Shown here piece by piece: positions 45,438-53,827 of a stretch of DNA of 64,000 bases (position 1 is the first letter of the stretch; each line of letters starts with the position of its first letter). The notes below the pieces were generated by a model. It worked only from the letters and a program-made list of their open reading frames with translations, did not search any database and was not told the origin of the DNA. The DNA lies in assembly GCA_910574805.1 (NCBI GenBank), contig CAJTCV010000018.1, positions 20,981-84,980 on the forward strand, written 5' to 3'. A program made the translations under genes and the position numbers. Source of the DNA: Lachnospiraceae bacterium (GTDB taxonomy: Bacteria > Bacillota > Clostridia > Lachnospirales > Lachnospiraceae).

Positions 45438-46763
45438 TTATGAAATGGTTGTTTTCCTTTTCAGTTGAAGCATAGAAAAAAGCATTGCTGCGATAGCTGC
45501 GCAAATATGACTAATCAATACAGCTATCCATATCCCGTTAAGCCTAAGTCCTAAATATGAAAAAAGATAAGCTAAAGGCATACGGACAATAATGTAATAA
45601 AAAATCATTAGGAGCATACTTTTAGAGGGCTGCCCCAAACCGTTTAGCATACCGAGGAAGCAATTTGTTATGGTGTTCAATATGTAACCTATCCCCACGA
45701 TCAGAAAATAACCGCTTACGATTGACGCTACATCAGAACTTCTTACAAATAGCATGGAAAGGTATTTTGAGCTGGAAACGATAATTGCAGAGAGCAGAAA
45801 CAGAAATAGACTGCCATATTTCAAAGCACATTTCAGATAGTCTTTTACCCTGTCCGTCCTCTTTCCACCTACACATTGCCCGATAATTGTTGTTAGAACC
45901 ATATTTAATGCCATTGCCGGATAAAATAATATGGTTTCCAGTTTTCCAGTAATTCCATAAGCCGCTATTGCTGTGATACTGTAAGAGCTGATAAGGGCAG
46001 TTAAAAAAGTAGTGCTGATTGCGGGTATGCTTTGCTGGACTATTGCCGGGACAGCCTTTTGTATAAGCGGTAAAATGAAAGCCTTGTCAAACAGGTTAAG
46101 CCGCATATTAAACAGTCTTTTTTTCTTGAGATAGCAAATCATAAATGCCAAGCAAATACTTTGTGAAATTAAGGTCGCTATTGCAGCACCATGAAAACCA
46201 AAAAAATGAATAAAAATAGGGTCAAGAACCGCATTGAGTATCGTTGATACCAGCATGGAAATCATTTGAAACATTGCATTTCCAAAACTTCTCAGGACAG
46301 CAGTAAAATATAAGAATAAGTAAACAGCTAAATATCCCAAAAGATAAATTGATAAATAGTTATATGCCATTTCATAGGTTTCAGTAGGGGTATTCATAAT
46401 TTGCAAAATAGCTGGCAGGGATAATTCAAAAATAGCTGTCAAAATCAAAGAAAAAATAATTGCAACAGCAAACGAGGTAGCAATCAGACTTTCAATCTTT
46501 TTATTATCTTTGGAGCCGATTGCTTGTGATAGCAGTATAGAAATACCGTTTGTTGCCCCCATAGCAACAGAGGTTAAAAGCAGGATTAGCGGAGTTGAAT
46601 TTGTGAGTGCCGCATAAGCTGTTTCCCCTAAAAGGTTTCCAATCCATAAACTGTCTACAAGGTTATAAGCCATATTAAGAAACATAGCCGCAATCATTGG
46701 CAAAACCATTGCCATTAAACACTTTTTTGTATTTCCATTGATAAAATCAATTTTTCTTGTCAT
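45438..46763 (-). CDS. MATE-family multidrug exporter
   Basis: 441 aa, 12 predicted membrane helices. MATE features: MVLPMIAAMFLNMAYNLVDS, LWIGNLLGETAYAALTNSTP, MGATNGISILLSQAIGSKDN, and the repeat half VPAIVQQSIPAISTTFLTAL, LNMVLTTIIGQCVGGKRTDR. A Na+ or H+ antiporter for cationic drugs or a metabolite. Operator TGAATGA-ATA-TCATTCA lies 17-35 bp upstream, so it should be repressed by the TetR regulator encoded at 47542. Confidence 0.92.
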   Translation of the reverse strand: MTRKIDFINGNTKKCLMAMVLPMIAAMFLNMAYNLVDSLWIGNLLGETAYAALTNSTPLILLLTSVAMGATNGISILLSQAIGSKDNKKIESLIATSFAVAIIFSLILTAIFELSLPAILQIMNTPTETYEMAYNYLSIYLLGYLAVYLFLYFTAVLRSFGNAMFQMISMLVSTILNAVLDPIFIHFFGFHGAAIATLISQSICLAFMICYLKKKRLFNMRLNLFDKAFILPLIQKAVPAIVQQSIPAISTTFLTALISSYSITAIAAYGITGKLETILFYPAMALNMVLTTIIGQCVGGKRTDRVKDYLKCALKYGSLFLFLLSAIIVSSSKYLSMLFVRSSDVASIVSGYFLIVGIGYILNTITNCFLGMLNGLGQPSKSMLLMIFYYIIVRMPLAYLFSYLGLRLNGIWIAVLISHICAAIAAMLFSMLQLKRKTTIS

Positions 46764-46780
46764 TGTTAAGTCCTTTCTAA

Positions 46781-46797
46781 TGAATGAATATCATTCA
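46781..46797. promoter_or_regulatory. TetR-type operator before the MATE gene
   Basis: Perfect TGAATGA-ATA-TCATTCA. Same 17-bp pattern as at 47480, 48149 and 48839. Confidence 0.8.
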
Positions 46798-46850
46798 TTT
46801 ATATACTATTTTTTTGGCTGCCGATAAGGGCAGCCATAGATTTACAGCAG

Positions 46851-47465
46851 TTACCAAATAAAAGGAATTAGTCGCCATGTATGCGCACAATAATTATCAA
46901 AGTCGTTTCCGAAGCGTAGCCGCAAGGCTCTTTCCTCAATTTGTATTCTTATTCCGTAACATACAAAGCAAATAATCAAAACTAATACTGGGGCTATTGC
47001 AGAACGAAAACAAAACGCTGTTCCTAACAGGCAAAGGATAGTTCCGACATAAGCCGGGTTGCGGATATAACGGTAAATTCCTGTTGTTACCAAGCCCTGT
47101 GTTGAATTTGTTTTCACTGATAATGTAAAAGAGTGTTTTAATGTCCAAACTGCCCATGATCGCAATGTAGTTCCAAGTACCAGCAAAAACAAACCTAAAT
47201 AGAAAAAGCAATGTGGGATAAGTATTTCTCCTATCAGTTCTGTTATATAGCCACATCTAAAAAATGTGCTTATTGAAAAGCTGCTCCAACAAGCAAAAAT
47301 TACAAGAAGTAAAGTTCCGCAATCCTTGTTGGATATTTGAGGTTTCTTTATCCAGCCTTTGAAGTTATATAACCATATAACTATTTCTGCTATCATCATA
47401 TAGGATATAGCATATATAAAATGATAATACTCTTGCATATTTACAAAACAGGTAGGGTCATTCAT
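46851..47465 (-). CDS. ICMT/PEMT-like membrane methyltransferase
   Basis: 204 aa, about five membrane helices. The C-terminal signature GIYRYIRNPAYVGTILCLLG and ALRLRFGNDFDNYCAHTWRL is that of isoprenylcysteine carboxyl methyltransferase/phospholipid methyltransferase-like proteins, with the paired Glu of IEERALR. It probably methylates a small or lipid-like substrate; the real substrate is unknown. Its ATG follows AAAGGAGATTTT, and a perfect copy of the TetR operator lies just upstream. Confidence 0.85.
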   Translation of the reverse strand: MNDPTCFVNMQEYYHFIYAISYMMIAEIVIWLYNFKGWIKKPQISNKDCGTLLLVIFACWSSFSISTFFRCGYITELIGEILIPHCFFYLGLFLLVLGTTLRSWAVWTLKHSFTLSVKTNSTQGLVTTGIYRYIRNPAYVGTILCLLGTAFCFRSAIAPVLVLIICFVCYGIRIQIEERALRLRFGNDFDNYCAHTWRLIPFIW

Positions 47466-47479
47466 AAAATCTCCTTTCT

Positions 47480-47496
47480 TGAATGAGCTTCATTCA
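47480..47496. promoter_or_regulatory. TetR-type operator before the ICMT-like gene
   Basis: Perfect TGAATGA-GCT-TCATTCA. Confidence 0.8.
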
Positions 47497-47541
47497 TTTA
47501 GATGTTTTTGAAATTCCCCTACTAAATAGCAGGGGATAATT

Positions 47542-48102
47542 TCAAAGTCTTAGAGCATAAATGAGAAAAGTGCGAATATTCTTCGCTTTTTCTTCTGTAC
47601 TGGATTTCGTGTCTAATAAAATCCCAAGTTGCCCATACACGCAGAATTTAGCAGCGGCTTGAATATTATCAAGTTGAATTTCGCCGTTTTCCTGTGCCTT
47701 TTCCAGTAAATAGGTGACAGGTTTTAGGAGCTTTTCGCAGACTTTCAATGCAAGCTGATCGTGAAACTTTTTGTTCTCTACAACATGAAGCACGTTGTAA
47801 TAGTCTGTCCCCTCCGTTTCTACCATAATAGGCATAGTTTCAATAATTTCTTTTAAGGTCAGTTTTTCATTGCCTTTTGAAATAGTAAATTTACTTACTA
47901 TCTCGTCTGCGTACTGTTCTATTGCACAGTCAAAAAGGGCTTCCTTTGAGGGAAAATAACGATAACATAGCCCTTGCGCTACGCCAATCTCTTTTGCAAT
48001 ATCGGCAATGGACGTTTTTTCATATCCCTTTTCATAAAATAGTCGCATAGCAGTATCTAATATTTCCTGCTTCCGTTCCTCTGGCTCTTTCGTAATACGC
48101 AT
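47542..48102 (-). CDS. TetR-family repressor of the cargo regulon
   Basis: 186 aa from the ATG at 48102. N-terminal TetR HTH: RKQEILDTAMRLFYEKGYEK, TSIADIAKEIGVAQGLCYRY, FPSKEALFDCAI. The C-terminal helices form a ligand-binding domain of no recognised subfamily. A degenerate copy of the operator (48149-48165) precedes it, consistent with weaker autoregulation. Its effector is likely a substrate of the MATE exporter or the methyltransferases. Confidence 0.9.
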   Translation of the reverse strand: MRITKEPEERKQEILDTAMRLFYEKGYEKTSIADIAKEIGVAQGLCYRYFPSKEALFDCAIEQYADEIVSKFTISKGNEKLTLKEIIETMPIMVETEGTDYYNVLHVVENKKFHDQLALKVCEKLLKPVTYLLEKAQENGEIQLDNIQAAAKFCVYGQLGILLDTKSSTEEKAKNIRTFLIYALRL

Positions 48103-48148
48103 GACACACCTCCTTTCCCTATCATAGCATAGCAATGTAAAAAATCAA

Positions 48149-48165
48149 TGAGTGAATACCAGTCA
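48149..48165. promoter_or_regulatory. Degenerate TetR operator before the tetR-like gene
   Basis: TGAGTGA-ATA-CCAGTCA: three changes from the perfect arms. Confidence 0.6.
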
Positions 48166-48176
48166 ATATTACGGTA

Positions 48177-48785
48177 TTATTTTGTTCCGCAAGCGATACA
48201 AGCCGTATTTCCTACACGCTCCCATGTAACATTTGAAAAGTGCCTTGAAAGCAATTTGCAAATTTCACTTTCAGAGTAAATCTTTACGTCCCCCTCTTTA
48301 CTATACTTCATATAGAAATTCATAATAGCTCGCCCGATTGTGGGTTGCCAACAATCGCACAAAATAAAAGTTCCATTAGGCTTTAACACTCTATCAATTT
48401 CTGATAAGACTCTTTCCGGCGCAGGATAATGGTGAAAAGAGTCATTGCAATACACAACATCAAAGAAACAGTCGGAAAAAGGGAGTTGTTCGCTATCACC
48501 TAAAATGAGCGTTGCCCTGTTTTCTAATTTCTTCTGTGCAATTTCTAACATCTTTTCAGATAAGTCAAGCCCATACAGTATTTTGCTATTATCTTGCTGC
48601 AATATGAGCTTCATTACTTCCCCGGTTCCGCACCCTAAATCTAATGCCGTTTGATAAGATATGCTTTTCAGCCTATTGATGATAACAGGATATAATGTGC
48701 GGGCGTGCTGCCCTTTTATATCGCAGTCATAGGTTGGAGCTTGTTGGTTAAAGGCTATTTTTGATTTTTGCTTTGCGCTATTCAT
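48177..48785 (-). CDS. Class I SAM-dependent methyltransferase
   Basis: 202 aa. Methyltransferase_11/UbiE-like fold: motif I ALDLGCGTGEVMKLIL, post-I ILYGLDLSEKMLEIAQKKL, motif II FFDVVYCNDSFHHYPAPERV and motif III VLKPNGTFILCDCWQP. Substrate unknown; it could modify a drug or metabolite handled by the neighbouring exporter. The upstream operator is nearly perfect. Ribosome site GAAAGGAGGCTG. Confidence 0.9.
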   Translation of the reverse strand: MNSAKQKSKIAFNQQAPTYDCDIKGQHARTLYPVIINRLKSISYQTALDLGCGTGEVMKLILQQDNSKILYGLDLSEKMLEIAQKKLENRATLILGDSEQLPFSDCFFDVVYCNDSFHHYPAPERVLSEIDRVLKPNGTFILCDCWQPTIGRAIMNFYMKYSKEGDVKIYSESEICKLLSRHFSNVTWERVGNTACIACGTK

Positions 48786-48838
48786 ATATACAGCCTCCTT
48801 TCAGAGAAAATTATAGCACCGCCTTTCCGAAAAGTCAA

Positions 48839-48855
48839 TGAATGATATTCACTCA
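48839..48855. promoter_or_regulatory. TetR-type operator before the SAM-methyltransferase gene
   Basis: TGAATGA-TAT-TCACTCA, one change from a perfect palindrome and extended by flanking TCAA/TTGA symmetry. Confidence 0.78.
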
Positions 48856-48949
48856 TTGATATAGTGCTATATTTAGGTAAATTCTTTGCTATGTACACTC
48901 ATTTCAATACAAGAATAGGAGTTGTAAACTCATATAGGGTGATGTCTGA

Positions 48950-49306
48950 ATGAAAAGAGAAGTCGAATTTGTGTACGATTTCAAGGCTTTCGGGCAAGCC
49001 ATAAAGAAAGCACGCAGAGCAGCGGGATATTCCCGTAAGAAATTGGGGCATGAGCTGAATTTAGCTCCCCGTTACCTTGTTTCCATAGAAAATGAGGGGC
49101 AACACCCAAGTCTGCAAGTGCTGTATGAGCTTTGCACCTTTTTTGACATTTCGGTAGATCAGTTCTTTTTCCCGGATAAGGTCGCAAGTAAGTCCACGCA
49201 GCGCAGACAGCTTGAAACGCTGCTTGACGGTATAAGTGATACGGGATTGCAGATTATTACCGCAACGGCAAAAGAGATTAAGAAAGTCGAAACAGGGGAC
49301 GAATAA
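48950..49306 (+). CDS. XRE-family regulator of the mobilisation region
   Basis: 118 aa. HTH: FGQAIKKARRAAGYSRKKLG, HELNLAPRYLVSIENEGQHP, then LQVLYELCTFFDISVDQFFF. First plus-strand gene after the cargo, facing the same way as mobC and the relaxase. Commonly found in this position in Tn1549-like elements. Confidence 0.85.
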   Translation: MKREVEFVYDFKAFGQAIKKARRAAGYSRKKLGHELNLAPRYLVSIENEGQHPSLQVLYELCTFFDISVDQFFFPDKVASKSTQRRQLETLLDGISDTGLQIITATAKEIKKVETGDE

Positions 49307-49429
49307 ACGTCCAGCGCACAACTGAATACGGTTTGAGAAGCGTTGTAATCTTTTGAAGATTGCAGCGTTTTTCTTTTGTAGAAGTTTGGCAAAACCGTTT
49401 TTTGGGTGTTGTAGGTAGTAGGAGAAACT

Positions 49430-49523
49430 TTCGTAGCAAGCATAGGAAAAGAGTACCCTTTTCCGTATTTCTGCCCGCCCTGTCGGTCAGAAATTGCTTG
49501 TTGGGAAGTGTCCCAAACCCTCT
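49430..49523 (+). other. oriT-like sequence, copy 1
   Basis: Constant arms TTCGTAGCAAGCATAGGAAA...TTTTCCGTA (49430-49467) and TTGCTTGTTGGGAAGTGTCC...ACCCTCT (49494-49523) flank a hairpin ATTTCTG...CAGAAAT. The first arm contains GGAAAAG...CTTTTCC and the second TTGGGA-AGTG-TCCCAA. It lies just upstream of mobC and the relaxase gene, where oriT is expected. Both arms recur inverted at 58615-58718. Confidence 0.65.
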
Positions 49524-49549
49524 ATGAGAACGGAAAGGAGCGAAAAACC

Positions 49550-49879
49550 ATGAACGGACGGAAAAGGACGGTACAGGTCAAATTCTATGTGACAGAGGAA
49601 GAACGGAAATTGATTGAGGAAAAAATGAAGCTCGTCCCCACAAACAACATGGCGGCATATCTGCGCAAAATCGCCATTGACGGGTACATTATCCAAGTAG
49701 ACCACACGGACATAAAGGCAATGACAGCGGAGATACAGAAAATCGGGGTGAATGTCAATCAGATCGCACGCCGCGTAAACGCGACGGGGAACGCCTACAA
49801 AGAGGATATAGAGGAAATCAAGGGGGTGCTTGCGGAAATATGGCGGTTACAAAGATTAAGCCTGTTAAAAGCACTTTGA
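49550..49879 (+). CDS. mobC: MobC-type relaxosome protein
   Basis: 109 aa from the ATG at 49550 (GAAAGGAGCG upstream). Ribbon-helix-helix-like N-terminus (RTVQVKFYVTEEERKLIEEK) and the MobC tail IQKIGVNVNQIARRVNATGN. Binds oriT and helps the relaxase nick. Overlaps the relaxase gene by 40 bp. Confidence 0.9.
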   Translation: MNGRKRTVQVKFYVTEEERKLIEEKMKLVPTNNMAAYLRKIAIDGYIIQVDHTDIKAMTAEIQKIGVNVNQIARRVNATGNAYKEDIEEIKGVLAEIWRLQRLSLLKAL

Positions 49880-51192
49880 GCAAAGCCCTTGACTATATCG
49901 AAAACCCGGACAAGACGGACAATCAAATGCTCATATCCTCTTTCGGGTGCAGCTATGAAACGGCAGATATTGAGTTTGGCTATACCCTTTCGCAAGCGCG
50001 GGATAAGGGGAACAATTTAGCCTTTCACTTGATACAGTCCTTTGCGCCGGGGGAAGTGGACTATCAGAAAGCCCATGAGATCGGGCGGCAGCTTGCCGAC
50101 GCGGTAACAAAGGGGCAGCATGAATATGTACTCACGACGCACATTGACAAGGGGCATATCCATAATCACATTATTTTCTGCGCGGTCAACTTCGTAGATC
50201 ATCACAAGTACGTTTCCAACAAACGGACGTATTACGGCATACGCAACATGAGTGACAAGCTGTGCCGGGACAACGGGCTTTCCGTCGTCGTCCCCGGTAA
50301 GGGCAGCAAGGGAAAAAGCTATGCGGAGTACCAAGCGGAGAAAACGGGGACAAGCTGGAAAGGCAAGTTAAAGATTGCCGTGGACGCGCTCATTCCCCAA
50401 GTTTCCAGCTTTGAGGAACTATTGCAGCGGTTACAGGCGGCGGGCTATGAGATCAAGCCGGGAAAATATGTGTCATGCCGCGCACCGGGGCAGGAACGGT
50501 TTACCCGCCTAAAAACCCTCGGCGCAGATTATACAGAGGAAGCCATAAAAGAACGGTTAGCGGGCAAGCGCACACGCGCCGCCAAAGCTCCAAAGGCAGA
50601 GCGCAAAGGCGTTAATCTTCTCATTGACATTGAGAACAGTATCAAGGCGCAACAGAGCCGGGGCTATGAACAGTGGGCGAAAATCCACAATCTGAAACAG
50701 GCGGCAAAGACTATGAACTTCCTTACCGAAAATAAAATCGAACAGTACGCCGATCTGCTCACCCGGATAGAGGAAATCACGGCAGCAAGCGAACAGGCGG
50801 GGGACAGCCTAAAGGAAGTGGAAAAGCGTCTTTCGGATATGGCGTTGCTTATTAAGAACGTCACTACCTACCAAAAGACAAAGCCCTTCTATGAAGCCTA
50901 CCGTAAAGCCCGGAACAAGGAGAAATACCGGGCAGAGCATGAACGGGGTATTATCCTCCATGAAGCGGCGGCAAAGGCATTAAAGGCGGCGCAGATTGGC
51001 GGCAAGCTCCCCAGCGTCCCCGCCCTGCAAGCAGAGTATGAAAAGCTGCAAGGGCAGAAAGAAAGCCTTTATGCCGATTATGTCAAGCTGAAAAAACAGG
51101 TACGGGAATATGATATTATCAAGCGGAACATAGACAGCATTTTACAGACGGAGAAAAAGCTGGAACGGGAAAGACAGACAGAGCGCGAATAA
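49840..51192 (+). CDS. MobP-type relaxase
   Basis: 450 aa. Relaxase domain: catalytic region KSTLSKALDYIENPDKTDNQ with Tyr 19, and the three-histidine motif TTHIDKGHIHNHIIFCAVNF (about 107-126). The C-terminal half is a charged coiled coil. Nicks oriT, stays bound to the 5' end and pilots the strand to the recipient. Typical of Tn1549-like conjugative elements. Confidence 0.92.
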   Translation: MAVTKIKPVKSTLSKALDYIENPDKTDNQMLISSFGCSYETADIEFGYTLSQARDKGNNLAFHLIQSFAPGEVDYQKAHEIGRQLADAVTKGQHEYVLTTHIDKGHIHNHIIFCAVNFVDHHKYVSNKRTYYGIRNMSDKLCRDNGLSVVVPGKGSKGKSYAEYQAEKTGTSWKGKLKIAVDALIPQVSSFEELLQRLQAAGYEIKPGKYVSCRAPGQERFTRLKTLGADYTEEAIKERLAGKRTRAAKAPKAERKGVNLLIDIENSIKAQQSRGYEQWAKIHNLKQAAKTMNFLTENKIEQYADLLTRIEEITAASEQAGDSLKEVEKRLSDMALLIKNVTTYQKTKPFYEAYRKARNKEKYRAEHERGIILHEAAAKALKAAQIGGKLPSVPALQAEYEKLQGQKESLYADYVKLKKQVREYDIIKRNIDSILQTEKKLERERQTERE

Positions 51193-51343
51193 CGTAATAC
51201 TATTGCATTTTGAATAATTCTATTTGGGGTAAGTATGAGATAGCAATAAATGTTGTTGCTGTATTTGGAAAAGTGATATAATAAATCTTTAGTAAGGAAT
51301 AGTGTTATGTAATATTTATTAAACATGGAAAGGATAGATTTAT

Positions 51344-52084
51344 ATGTACGAAAAACACGAACAATTATTTGATTTAGATGAAGAATGTACTTTATGGAAG
51401 TATATGAATTTTTCAAAATTTATCAACATGTTGAAAGGAAAACTATATTTCAATCGGTTGGATAATTTTGAAGATGTATTTGAGGGAACATTTCCACAAT
51501 TCAATGTAGAACATAGGAAAGATGTGTATGGAAATGTAATTATACCTCAAAATACTTATGATGCCTTAGAACAGATGATGAAAAAGTATATATATGTGTC
51601 ATGTTTTCATAAAAGTGAATATGAAACTGCATTTATGTGGAAACAATATGCTGATAATGATGGTATAGCAATAAGAACAACATCAGAGAGATTGAAAAAG
51701 TCTTTTGATAAAACTCCAGTAGCTATACACATAAGTGCTGTCAAATATATGGATTACAGTAAAGAATTTATGCCCGAAGGAAATGGATTATATTTAGGAT
51801 TACATAAAAGAAAAAGTTTTGAGCCTGAAAGTGAGGTTAGATGTATTTATATGAAAACCCCCACAAGTAAACCTGATCCTGCTAATCCGTCCGACACAAT
51901 TATTGATCCAAGTGAAAAGACACCATATGGAGAATATATAGATATCGACTTAGAAACGTTAATAAAGGAAATATATATATCTCCGTATGCAGCACCTTAT
52001 ATTAAGGAAAATGTAGACTTAATTGCAAATAAATTTAACATTACTGCAAAAGTGATTCAGTCAAAGCTTTTCATGCTGAATTAG
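51344..52084 (+). CDS. DUF2971 family protein, AT-rich cargo gene
   Basis: 246 aa. LWKYMNFSKFINMLKGKLYF and RLDNFEDVFEGTFP, FHKSEYETAFMWKQYADNDG, and FEPESEVRCIYMK are the conserved DUF2971 segments. The family is frequent in defence-type islands and next to mobile genes; its biochemical activity is not known to me. The gene is markedly more AT-rich than its neighbours and sits between the relaxase and the transfer operon, so it is a recent insertion. The upstream ribosome site is weak (GGAAAGGATAG). Confidence 0.75.
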   Translation: MYEKHEQLFDLDEECTLWKYMNFSKFINMLKGKLYFNRLDNFEDVFEGTFPQFNVEHRKDVYGNVIIPQNTYDALEQMMKKYIYVSCFHKSEYETAFMWKQYADNDGIAIRTTSERLKKSFDKTPVAIHISAVKYMDYSKEFMPEGNGLYLGLHKRKSFEPESEVRCIYMKTPTSKPDPANPSDTIIDPSEKTPYGEYIDIDLETLIKEIYISPYAAPYIKENVDLIANKFNITAKVIQSKLFMLN

Positions 52085-52120
52085 ACTATAAAAATGGCTC
52101 AAAATATTTGTTTAGAAAAA

Positions 52121-52165
52121 GGCTGGGACGCGGTAGCTACCACATAGCCACCGTGCCCCGGTTTT
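52121..52165. terminator. Terminator between converging cargo and transfer genes
   Basis: GGGACGCGGTAGCTA pairs imperfectly with TAGCCACCGTGCCCC, followed by GGTTTTC. Confidence 0.6.
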
Positions 52166-52288
52166 CTTATGGGTGCAGAGATTGGATTGTTACGCAATAG
52201 AACGGCGTTTTCAGGGGTAAAGGTATAAATTCCTTGCTGCCTTATTTTCCCGCCCGGAAAGCCGCATAAATCAAGGCTTATTTCGCCC

Positions 52289-52654
52289 CTATCGCGTCAC
52301 ATTCGCCCGCATTTTCCTCATGCGCTCGGCGGTCTGTCTGCGGGTGATACGCTTCCGGCAGTCCGGGCAGTAAATAGCCCGGTTGGAGATGGAAGCAAAA
52401 GGCGCACCGCATACACTACAACGGCGCATATCCTCCGCATGGTAAAGCTCGGCGTACAGCTCCTTATCTGCGGGCAGTACCGCGATACGGAACCATTTAC
52501 AGAGCAGGGAATAGGAAATGAGCTGTGGGCATACGCAAGTGTCCCCGTCATCAAGCAAGATACAGTTTCCGCTATCATAATTGCAGCACGTCCGGCGTAC
52601 AAGGGCGTTGACTTTCCGGCTTTGGGGCGGCGTAAGCCGCTTGATCTCGCTCAT
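52289..52654 (-). CDS. Cysteine-rich VLP-domain protein of the element
   Basis: 121 aa. TPPQSRKVNALVRRTCCNYD, GNCILLDDGDTCVCPQ and CSVCGAPFASISNRAIYCPD match the Cys-rich VLP domain found in Tn1549-like elements. Two to three zinc-binding clusters; role in transfer unknown. Overlaps the next gene by 4 bp. Confidence 0.85.
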   Translation of the reverse strand: MSEIKRLTPPQSRKVNALVRRTCCNYDSGNCILLDDGDTCVCPQLISYSLLCKWFRIAVLPADKELYAELYHAEDMRRCSVCGAPFASISNRAIYCPDCRKRITRRQTAERMRKMRANVTR

Positions 52655-52872
52655 ACCTCGTCGGCGGGGTAAACGGCAAGCCCCGCAAACTCCGCTTCGG
52701 TCATGCGCCCCACTTTGGCAAGGGTGCGGGCGGCAAAGTCCCGCATTTCCCCGTCCATAAAGGGCAGCGCGGCGTTCATAGCCACCACAAGCCCCTCCTT
52801 GCTGCCTGTCATGTAGATACTTAAAAGGTTGGTTTCCTCTACCGTGAAATTGTTATATTTGTTCATGCTCAT
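52651..52872 (-). CDS. Transposon-transfer assisting family protein
   Basis: 73 aa. NFTVEETNLLSIYMTGSKEG and MDGEMRDFAARTLAKVGRMT match the TTRAP family, a small helical protein conserved in these elements. Overlaps both neighbours by 4 bp, so the operon is translationally coupled. Confidence 0.85.
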   Translation of the reverse strand: MSMNKYNNFTVEETNLLSIYMTGSKEGLVVAMNAALPFMDGEMRDFAARTLAKVGRMTEAEFAGLAVYPADEV

Positions 52873-53825
52873 ACCTCCAATCCGTGATCTTTCCTTTTTG
52901 CCGCTGCTTTCTTTGGGGCGGTTCTCTTTTTATCCTGTGCAAGCTGCGCCCGAACAGAGGGGCGGGGCTTCCTTATCTGCCTGTCCCGGTTCTCGTCCTT
53001 TCCGATCAGCGCGTATGTGCCGTGCCTGTCCTTGATCTGCGAAAAGGAAAGTGTCTTATAGGGCAGCATAGAAAAAAGGCGGTCGGTGTCCTTTGTGGTA
53101 GCAATCTGCGTAAAGTAGGGGGACAGTTCCACCATGAAATGAGATTTATCCGGGCTGTTCGGGTCGCTTAACTCTTTTATTTTCCCTACAATGCGCCGTG
53201 CTTCCGTTTCGATCAGCCCGTCGCGCAATGCTGCGGTATGCGTTTCCAAGTCCCCCGGAACCGCCGATTGCTCCCGGCTGCGCCTTTCCTCCCGTAACAG
53301 AAATTGCAGGGCTTCCGGGTCATTGGGGATTGCTTCAAAGCGTTCAAACTTCCCAAGCTGCGGATTGGGGGAAGCGTCAAAGGGTCGCGCCGCTGGCTGC
53401 TCCCGTTCCCCATGCTCATAGATAAGCATATAGTTATCAGCGGGTAATGCCTGTTCGGTGACGTGCTTATAATGCTGCTGGTAGTCCAGCTCATAGAGAT
53501 TGCCCTTGATCTTCCCGTCCTGTATGCCTGTAAGCTCCACGGCATAGGCAAGTACCCTGTCGCGGGTCTGTTCCCCGTAAAACTTCCATGTGTTGTGTTC
53601 CCGCGTGTCTTTCAGAAAAGCGTCGCGCTCCTTAATACAGCACGTCCCGGACGGGCGGGAAAACCACAAAAGCATTTTATCCCCGGCATTAGGGCTTTCT
53701 GCTGCCCGCTTTATAATCTCTTTGTCAATGTCAAAATCACTCTGATAAAAAGCGGTGTTCTGCTTCATGATCGCTTCAAGGGAAGCGGTCACGTCCACAT
53801 TTTCAAATTTATTTAATTTCCCCAT
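52869..53825 (-). CDS. Conserved conjugative-element protein
   Basis: 318 aa. The central part (LLWFSRPSGTCCIKERDAFL, EQTRDRVLAYAVELTGIQDG) is a conserved domain of Tn1549-like operons. The basic tail RKPRPSVRAQLAQDKKRTAP is repeated at the end of the next, much larger protein (KKPSIRAQLKADKERAA), so the two proteins share a C-terminal module. Function not known. Confidence 0.7.
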   Translation of the reverse strand: MGKLNKFENVDVTASLEAIMKQNTAFYQSDFDIDKEIIKRAAESPNAGDKMLLWFSRPSGTCCIKERDAFLKDTREHNTWKFYGEQTRDRVLAYAVELTGIQDGKIKGNLYELDYQQHYKHVTEQALPADNYMLIYEHGEREQPAARPFDASPNPQLGKFERFEAIPNDPEALQFLLREERRSREQSAVPGDLETHTAALRDGLIETEARRIVGKIKELSDPNSPDKSHFMVELSPYFTQIATTKDTDRLFSMLPYKTLSFSQIKDRHGTYALIGKDENRDRQIRKPRPSVRAQLAQDKKRTAPKKAAAKRKDHGLEV

Positions 53826-53827
53826 AA

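Noticed and set aside
45438..48785. Known antibiotic-resistance operon (van, erm or tet genes) in the cargo position
   Set aside because: None of the cargo products has a Van ligase, rRNA methylase or ribosomal-protection signature; the class I methyltransferase is UbiE-like, not Erm-like.
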